Source of the DNA: a bacterium
GTDB lineage: Bacteria > Auribacterota > UBA6266
Reading direction: 5' to 3'
Assembly (NCBI GenBank): GCA_023228325.1
Contig: JALOBK010000011.1
Coordinates: 1-7,772 of the forward strand
DNA: 7,772 nucleotides
Part shown: piece by piece, positions 1 to 5,500 of the stretch
How positions within the stretch are numbered: position 1 is the stretch's first letter
Layout: each line of letters starts with the position of its first letter
The notes under the pieces: generated by a model
Databases searched by the model: none
The model's input: only the letters and a program-made list of their open reading frames with translations
Told to the model about the DNA's origin: nothing
Position numbers and translations under genes: made by a program

Positions 1-256
1 CGGCATTATCAAGTTTTATACAGTATGCTCTTGTATCTTCCGCATCAATTATTGCTTCACCTTGCGCCTTAAATACCGTAGGTGTGTTCTGGTTTCCTGA
101 ATTAGATATAAACACCGCTTCTTCATAGGTCCCGGGCAGAACTATGACCGTATCTCCCGGTGAAACAGCATTAACCGCGGCTGTTATGGTCTCAAAAGCT
201 GTCTCCTCACTTAGCCCGTCATCGTTATCATCCCCATCAGGAGAAACATAATACGT
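1..256 (-). repeat. Intragenic tandem repeat, copy 2 (N-terminal cap of beta-helix module 2)
   Basis: This is the second copy of the cap module, residues 416-500 of the same protein, cut by the window edge. It repeats TYYVS, GDDNDDGLS, ETAF, GDTV, GTY, EAV and DAEDTR in register with copy 1. Because copy 2 begins right after the end piece of module 1 (DMGAYDLYT, then a short linker), the array probably continues to the left of the window. Confidence 0.85.
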
Positions 257-1501
257 AACTGTCGCGCCGTCCATCGTATACAGGTCATAGGCTCCCATAT
301 CTATTACGGGCTCGCTGCCGGCCGAAGGCGTATCCTCGGGGTCTCCCGCATCTATACACGGAGAGTTATTATCATCACCATTATTTTTTGAGGACAGCTT
401 AAGATAATCATCCTCTTCTTCAGGATCTGTGGATTTAAAGAGGGGGTTTGCGCTTATATCATGAGCACCGGCTGAAGCAACACCGCCGTAGTTATAACCG
501 CCGTTTAACCCGTTATTCCAGACATTATTGTAATCTATATCAGCTGAAGACCCGGATTCTATTAATATCCCTCTATTAGAAGATGACGTTGTGCCATTAG
601 CGATAATATTGTTATTTTTTATTATGTTATTTTGAGAATTAACATTAAGCTGGACCCCAGTAGTATAGTTGCCATAAACCGTATTATTTTTAAAACTGTT
701 ATAGTTGGCAGAATAACCAAATCCCACTCCCAAGCTACCATTTTCATATGATATGTTATTTTCTATATAGTTATAACTCGATTCACTAAAAAGAAATCCA
801 TTATAAGTATTCGAATAACTTCTGTTATCTTCTATCGAATTATAACTTGAGCCGCACTCAAGCCATATGCCTGTCTGGTTATCATAAACTATGTTATCCT
901 GAATTGTGCAATACTGAGAATAAGCAAAAACATATATTCCGCATGTTCTATTGCCCCACGCGTTTGAACCACCCGCATTGTTGTATAATGTGTTTGAAAT
1001 AATCTGATTATAAGAACTGTCGTTTAACTTAATACCGGTATCTGTATTATCATGGGAGATATTAGACGTTATGATGTTGCCGTTCGCGTAGATGTCGAGC
1101 AATATCCCGCTGCCTGTCGCGTTTTTGCACTCAAACCCTTCAATCGTTATATAATCCGCGTTATTAAGTTTTATGCAATAAGACCTTGTATCTTCCGCAT
1201 CGATTACCGCCCCTTCCTCAGCATGAAAATATATGCGGTTCGAATATGTCCCGGAAGTTGTTATTGAAACCGCTTCCGTATATGTGCCCGCTTCAACTTC
1301 AACCGTATCTCCGGCGCTTACGGTATCCGCGGCTTTTTGTATTGTCCTGAAGGCAGTTTCCTGGCTAAGGCCGTCATCATTATCATCACCTGTAGTTGAC
1401 ACATAGTAAGTCGCGCAATACCCATTGGTTGCTGATAAAATCAAAAAAGTTAAAAAGACAGCTAAACTCATCCGCTTAATGAGAACTGCGCGTTTAGACA
1501 T
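1..1501 (-). CDS. Secreted right-handed parallel beta-helix protein with tandem 385-residue modules, 3' end beyond the window
   Basis: The frame opens at ATG 1501-1499 and stays free of stops to the left edge, giving 500 visible codons; the C-terminus is missing. The start is set by GGGAGG five bases upstream and by a signal peptide: a basic N-terminus (MSKRAVLIKR), a hydrophobic core at residues 12-24, and a probable cut near residue 30 (YCA/TYY). Residues 31-106 form the N-terminal cap common to secreted beta-helix proteins (TYYVS, GDDNDDGLS, GDTV, GTY). Residues about 115-330 are NosD-like coils of roughly 22-23 residues with recurring N-x-I and GI-x-L patterns and Asn ladders. Residues about 315-410 are an end piece resembling the 'choice-of-anchor Q' type (VWNNG, SPCIDAGDP, DMGAYD). 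At residue 416 a second module starts (TYYVSPDGDD), so the protein is a tandem array. Beta-helix proteins of this kind are usually carbohydrate-active or adhesive, but no catalytic residues could be assigned, so enzyme versus structural role is open. The Cys at residue 29 lacks a proper lipobox. Confidence 0.9.
   Translation of the reverse strand, partial: MSKRAVLIKRMSLAVFLTFLILSATNGYCATYYVSTTGDDNDDGLSQETAFRTIQKAADTVSAGDTVEVEAGTYTEAVSITTSGTYSNRIYFHAEEGAVIDAEDTRSYCIKLNNADYITIEGFECKNATGSGILLDIYANGNIITSNISHDNTDTGIKLNDSSYNQIISNTLYNNAGGSNAWGNRTCGIYVFAYSQYCTIQDNIVYDNQTGIWLECGSSYNSIEDNRSYSNTYNGFLFSESSYNYIENNISYENGSLGVGFGYSANYNSFKNNTVYGNYTTGVQLNVNSQNNIIKNNNIIANGTTSSSNRGILIESGSSADIDYNNVWNNGLNGGYNYGGVASAGAHDISANPLFKSTDPEEEDDYLKLSSKNNGDDNNSPCIDAGDPEDTPSAGSEPVIDMGAYDLYTMDGATVTYYVSPDGDDNDDGLSEETAFETITAAVNAVSPGDTVIVLPGTYEEAVFISNSGNQNTPTVFKAQGEAIIDAEDTRAYCIKLDNA
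275..560 (-). repeat. Beta-helix end piece of the left gene, paralogous to 7373-7654
   Basis: This is the partner copy of the end piece, lying between the coils of module 1 and the start of module 2. In the left gene it is followed by a new beta-helix cap, whereas in the giant gene it is followed by a LamG domain, so the end piece marks a joint at which downstream domains differ. Confidence 0.85.
1156..1411 (-). repeat. Intragenic tandem repeat, copy 1 (N-terminal cap of beta-helix module 1)
   Basis: This stretch encodes residues 31-115 of the left-hand protein. It aligns without gaps to 1-256 at an offset of exactly 1155 bp (385 codons). Across the 76 residues from TYYVS to DAEDTR about 47 are identical by eye. 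The most conserved DNA is around the DAEDTR...YCIKL segment. It is a coding module duplication, not a mobile element. Confidence 0.85.
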
Positions 1502-1506
1502 AAAAG

Positions 1507-1512
1507 CCTCCC
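1507..1512 (-). promoter_or_regulatory. Shine-Dalgarno site of the left beta-helix gene
   Basis: GGGAGG lies five bases before ATG 1501 on the minus strand. It selects this Met over the in-frame Met at residue 11, which has no comparable site and would remove the basic part of the signal peptide. Confidence 0.8.
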
Positions 1513-1569
1513 AATTACATTTTTAAAACTTAATAACGATAATTTATAATGTATTACCTTTATAAAATT

Positions 1570-1598
1570 GATTGGAAATCAGCCGTGTTTTCCCAATC
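1570..1598 (-). terminator. Imperfect hairpin, possible weak intrinsic terminator
   Basis: On the minus strand GATTGGGAAA pairs with TTTCCAATC around a loop of about 10 bases, with one bulged G. It begins three bases after the stop codon of the 313-residue gene. The downstream tract AATTTTAT is only weakly U-rich and the stem is AT-rich, so it may reduce read-through or act as an mRNA 3' stabiliser instead of ending transcription fully. Confidence 0.35.
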
Positions 1599-1600
1599 TT

Positions 1601-2542
1601 TTAATTTTCTAAATGCACAGTCCCGTCAGGGTTGAAGGCATGGGTAATATCTACATAGATATCTCCCTCTTCTTCAGGCATTATTGAAATTTGTTTGATT
1701 TTTCCAAAAACTAGATCTCCATCCATGTTCTCAGCTTTCCTTAATCTCAGTTTAAAATAATACTTTCTCTCTATATATCCCTTATCCCCAGCTTCAGTTA
1801 ATATATCACTTACATTAAATATCAACTCTCTCTGGTATCCTGTTTCAGGGGCATCTCTCATTATATAATCTGTATAATTTGCATATTCTGTAGGCTGGAA
1901 CTCCACAAACCCGCCTTCTTCATCAGATGTCCACACCTTAAATTGCCAGTCATTTATATCATCTGAACCGTTGTCTATCACTTCAAACCTTATATCCGCG
2001 TATTCATCCATATATTCAGGCGGTATCATTGTCCATCCAACCATCTGATCCCTGTAGAGATTTAGCCCAACAAGACTTTTCGCAGGAGATACCGCAAATC
2101 TTTTATATCCCCCCTTTAAATCATATAACTGGCCTTTGGGGATAAGAACTATTGTTTCCTCTTTTTCTGTCCCGTCTTCAGCATGATGAATACTTCCCCA
2201 CTTCATATAATATTCAGGTTGATATATGCTAAATTCTATTCCTGTTCCCGTCCCCTCAATCGTAAAATTGCCGCTTGCATCTGTATATACCTCGCCACGG
2301 GTCACGTCTGTTCTTGCCATCCCGTAATTCAAATAATTCACCTCATACTTTATACACACTCCCGCAACAGGATTATTGTTTGTATCAACCAGAGCCCCAA
2401 TGTATGTCATTAGTTTATTCGCTTCCGCGCTCGCCTGCTCCCACTGCTCTCTTTGCCATTGAATTGTTTCTTCTTCAGTCCATGCAAATACAATTGTCGT
2501 AATGCTCATCATAGCTATTAATAATATCAATACCTTTTTCAT
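1601..2542 (-). CDS. Secreted 313-residue protein with a carboxypeptidase-regulatory-like beta domain, translationally coupled to the giant hydrolase gene
   Basis: I do not recognise a named family for the whole protein. Residues 1-20 are a classic Sec signal peptide (MKK, hydrophobic core, VFA/W cut); there is no Cys at the cut, so it is not a lipoprotein. Residues 21-45 are a charged, Gln/Glu/Trp-rich segment likely to be helical. Residues about 46-135 fit the prealbumin-like fold seen in carboxypeptidase regulatory domains: IGALVDTNNNPVAGV, then a YTDASGNFTI turn, then a strand ending IVLIPKG. The remaining 180 residues are rich in aromatic and acidic residues and look all-beta (YYFKLRLRK, GKIKQI, DIYVDI), ending in NPDGTVHLEN. 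No membrane anchor or catalytic motif is visible. Its ATG shares one base with the stop codon of the upstream giant gene, and AAGGAGA sits six bases before it, so it is probably made in step with that protein. A periplasmic or surface partner role is inferred, not shown. Confidence 0.9.
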   Translation of the reverse strand: MKKVLILLIAMMSITTIVFAWTEEETIQWQREQWEQASAEANKLMTYIGALVDTNNNPVAGVCIKYEVNYLNYGMARTDVTRGEVYTDASGNFTIEGTGTGIEFSIYQPEYYMKWGSIHHAEDGTEKEETIVLIPKGQLYDLKGGYKRFAVSPAKSLVGLNLYRDQMVGWTMIPPEYMDEYADIRFEVIDNGSDDINDWQFKVWTSDEEGGFVEFQPTEYANYTDYIMRDAPETGYQRELIFNVSDILTEAGDKGYIERKYYFKLRLRKAENMDGDLVFGKIKQISIMPEEEGDIYVDITHAFNPDGTVHLEN

Positions 2543-5500
2543 CAGTTCTCTCCTTGCAATTTTGGTATTCCTATATATTTCCCAATTCCTTTGTAATCAT
2601 AAAATCTCCAGATATTTGGCAAAGGTAAATCTGTCATTGTTGAATGTCTCCATCGAAGTAATTCACCATTCTCATCTTTTCCTATAACTTTATCTTCAAC
2701 ACATATATTTTCACTATTTGTAAAATTTTCTCCAAACGCTGTAACACCCGCAGCCACTGTCCTGCCAGGATGTTTAAACGATAATTCTATAAAATAATCA
2801 TCTTCAAATTCATGATTAGGCCTTGTTTCTATATCAGGAAGCAAAAGAAGATACAGCAATGTATTTTTAGTTCTGTTTTCATTGCATGCCCATGCCCCGT
2901 TTAATACTGTATCCAATGAGGAATATGTATTTAAAATTTTGCTTCCCACAGGTTGTGATATCCAATTAAAATAACTAAGCCAATGGTCTTCTTCAAGGTC
3001 ATGTTTTCTGACTATTTCCAAATCAGGATCATAAGCATTTCCAACAACAGCCGCCTGCATCATTATCAAGTTGTTTATTACATTTTCTCCCGCATCATGA
3101 TACCTTAAGCCCATACTAACCACCATATTTCCAAGGCTATGCGCTCCAACGTTTATTATTTTATTGGAATTCTTGTTTTTAAGTTCCCTTACATAATCTG
3201 AAAATGCTTCTGCCGTTTGCAAGGCGTTTAGTGTATTCGTATTAAACCATAGATTGTAACCATAAACTTCCCAGCCTTCATCCCCTTCCCATGTCAACCC
3301 TACAAACACTCCCCTGTATCCTGCCCAGTACATCCTCTTGTACATCGTTGAGAAACTTCTCACAGCTTCTTCCTGCGTAACATTATACCCGTGAACCATT
3401 ACGAATATTTTATCACTGTCATCATCCATTGCCTTCATATAATATTTATTATCATCCCAGTCCTCAGGAGGAAGAACTGGATCCTCCGGCCCGCTTATGA
3501 ATTCAACTGTCTCATAGTTCTCTGTCCTCGCGCTGACAAATGTATATAAATCCTCTACATCACACAAATAAATCAACCTGGTTTTGCTGAATACTTCCGT
3601 ATCATTTTCATCTAAAAGTTTCAGCGTCACATAGAATGGCAGCGTATCTCCTTTTACCCCCTCAAACAGACAATACGCGCTGTCCTCATCGGGTAAAAGC
3701 ACGTGTTCTGTTACTGAAGACATAACGCTGCCTTGCCACGTCGCTCTCCCTATGTTTAAGTGGCAACTTTGTGATAAAGCTTCTTCAGGTGTTTTTAAGT
3801 AGGCTAACGGATCATCCGTATTTGCTTTGAAGAAAACATTTATGCCTACTTCATGATAATTGCTGTCATTTAAGAATGGGGCTACATCAAGAATATATTT
3901 ATGCCCCGCAGGAGGAGCTGAATAAAACGCCCTGAAAAAGCTAAAATCTTCCAAATCCCGCAATCCATTAATATAATCATCCGAACTATTTTCTATTGTT
4001 GCCGTATTTTCACCTTTATCAGTATCAAGGTCATTATTCAGCCAGAACTTAAAAATATCCTTTTTCTCTATAAATACATCGTTCCAATCACCCCAATATT
4101 CTACTTTCATATTCAAAAGCTTATCTTTTCTGTTTATTACATTGTCATTGTTGGAATCAAAACTTAAATCAAAACCAAGGGATGTAATAAATAATTTGCT
4201 TTCATCAATAATATTGTTATCTTTTACATATTTTAAAGTTAAAACAACCTCGCCGGGCTCTACCCCCTCTATATAGCATGTCCACTCATCAGCTTGAGCA
4301 AAATAAAGCTGACTCAAATCATCGGTTTCTTCATCATCCGGGCCAAGCAACTCTATAATTTCTTCGCCGTTAGCAATAAATACCCTTACTTTACCTGAAG
4401 GAGAAGGAGACTGTTCTCTTGATAATATTATCTGTGTATTTTCAATAACAGCAGATTCAATATTAAACCCTTTAATATCTTGATCGCTTGGGACTAATTT
4501 CCCGTCCGCCCTGTAACTTGATTCCAGAGAGGAGCTGCCGTCATTTCTGAGAAGGTCGTTGTCTGCTTTATCTTCTTCCATAACGCTTCCCTCATTACCT
4601 AAATACTCGTTATAGTCATCATTAACTCTGAGAATTACCCCCGGAAAACTTAAAAGATTTTCAGGAATTCCTGATATCATAACTGTTCCAACAGAGAAAT
4701 CTGTTTCCAGAACCTCATTATCTTCATAAATCAGTTTTAAAGTATAATCTCCGGGTAACAATTCTGAATGATAAAAAGTGCCGTAATACTCTAAGCCGTC
4801 AACGGATTCTAAATCACCTTCTTTTATAATTCCACCTGTTGATTTATCAATAATTTTGTATTTGACTTTTCCCCCTATAAGCTCATCTTTATCAACCTTC
4901 ACAAGAACAGAAAGATTATTATCATCCCTCACAAATTGAGGGGCAGTCAATACCGACAGGGCCGGTTGAATAATATCTGCCGTCAGAGTATCTGTAACTT
5001 CTTCATTTAACTCCGAAATCTTATACTTACATTTTATGGTAATTTCACCCTCAGTCTGTACTGTATTGTGAACGGTAATCCACGCAACTGGCCCTTCTGA
5101 AGTTAAGGTGTAATCATTTTCAGACAATCCTTCTATTGCCCACTCAATAACATAATCTAAAACAACATTGCTTAAATCCGCGTTTACTTCAAACTGAACT
5201 CCCGGAACTATTGTATTTTTATTAAACAAATCTCCGCATTTAAAATCTTTTATTCTTATGTAGAACGGCCTTATATCCAATTGCACATGACATTCATCAC
5301 TTCCTACAGGCACACAATGCTGACTGATTTGCATATCAGCCTCAGGAGGAAGTTCGGCTTCTGTTAATACAATAGCTCCCGAATAATCGGTAATGCCTCT
5401 CCCAAATAAATTAATGTTAGTTTGGTTCTCATCATATGTTATAACTGTTTTATAATCATCCACATTATCTAATTTAGGGTCTGTGCGGAAATATACTTCC

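Larger units (their letters stand above)
1502..1600 (-). other. Intergenic spacer between the 313-residue gene and the left beta-helix gene
   Basis: This 99-nt AT-rich gap is the only non-coding DNA visible. Read leftward it holds an imperfect hairpin just after the upstream stop codon, then an AT-rich tract with TATAAA/TTATAA-like hexamers about 50-60 bases before the next start, then the Shine-Dalgarno. A weak sigma-70-type -10 element is possible, but I see no convincing -35 partner, so I do not call a promoter. Confidence 0.6.

Noticed and set aside
590..1160. AT/Asn-codon-rich short repeats as a CRISPR array
   Set aside because: The periodicity of about 66-69 bases is that of beta-helix coils; the DNA units are not identical and the frame is open throughout.
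1052..1267. Plus-strand ORF of 71 codons
   Set aside because: It is antisense to the well-supported beta-helix frame, has no Shine-Dalgarno and no recognisable protein features.
1410..1501. Left beta-helix protein as a lipoprotein (Cys at residue 29)
   Set aside because: The residues before the Cys are N-G-Y, which do not fit the lipobox; ordinary signal-peptidase cleavage nearby is more likely.
2183..2687. Three overlapping plus-strand ORFs of 61-76 codons
   Set aside because: They lie antisense to the 313-residue gene and the end of the giant gene; their Cys/His/Ser-rich composition is what the reverse of a beta-rich coding sequence gives.
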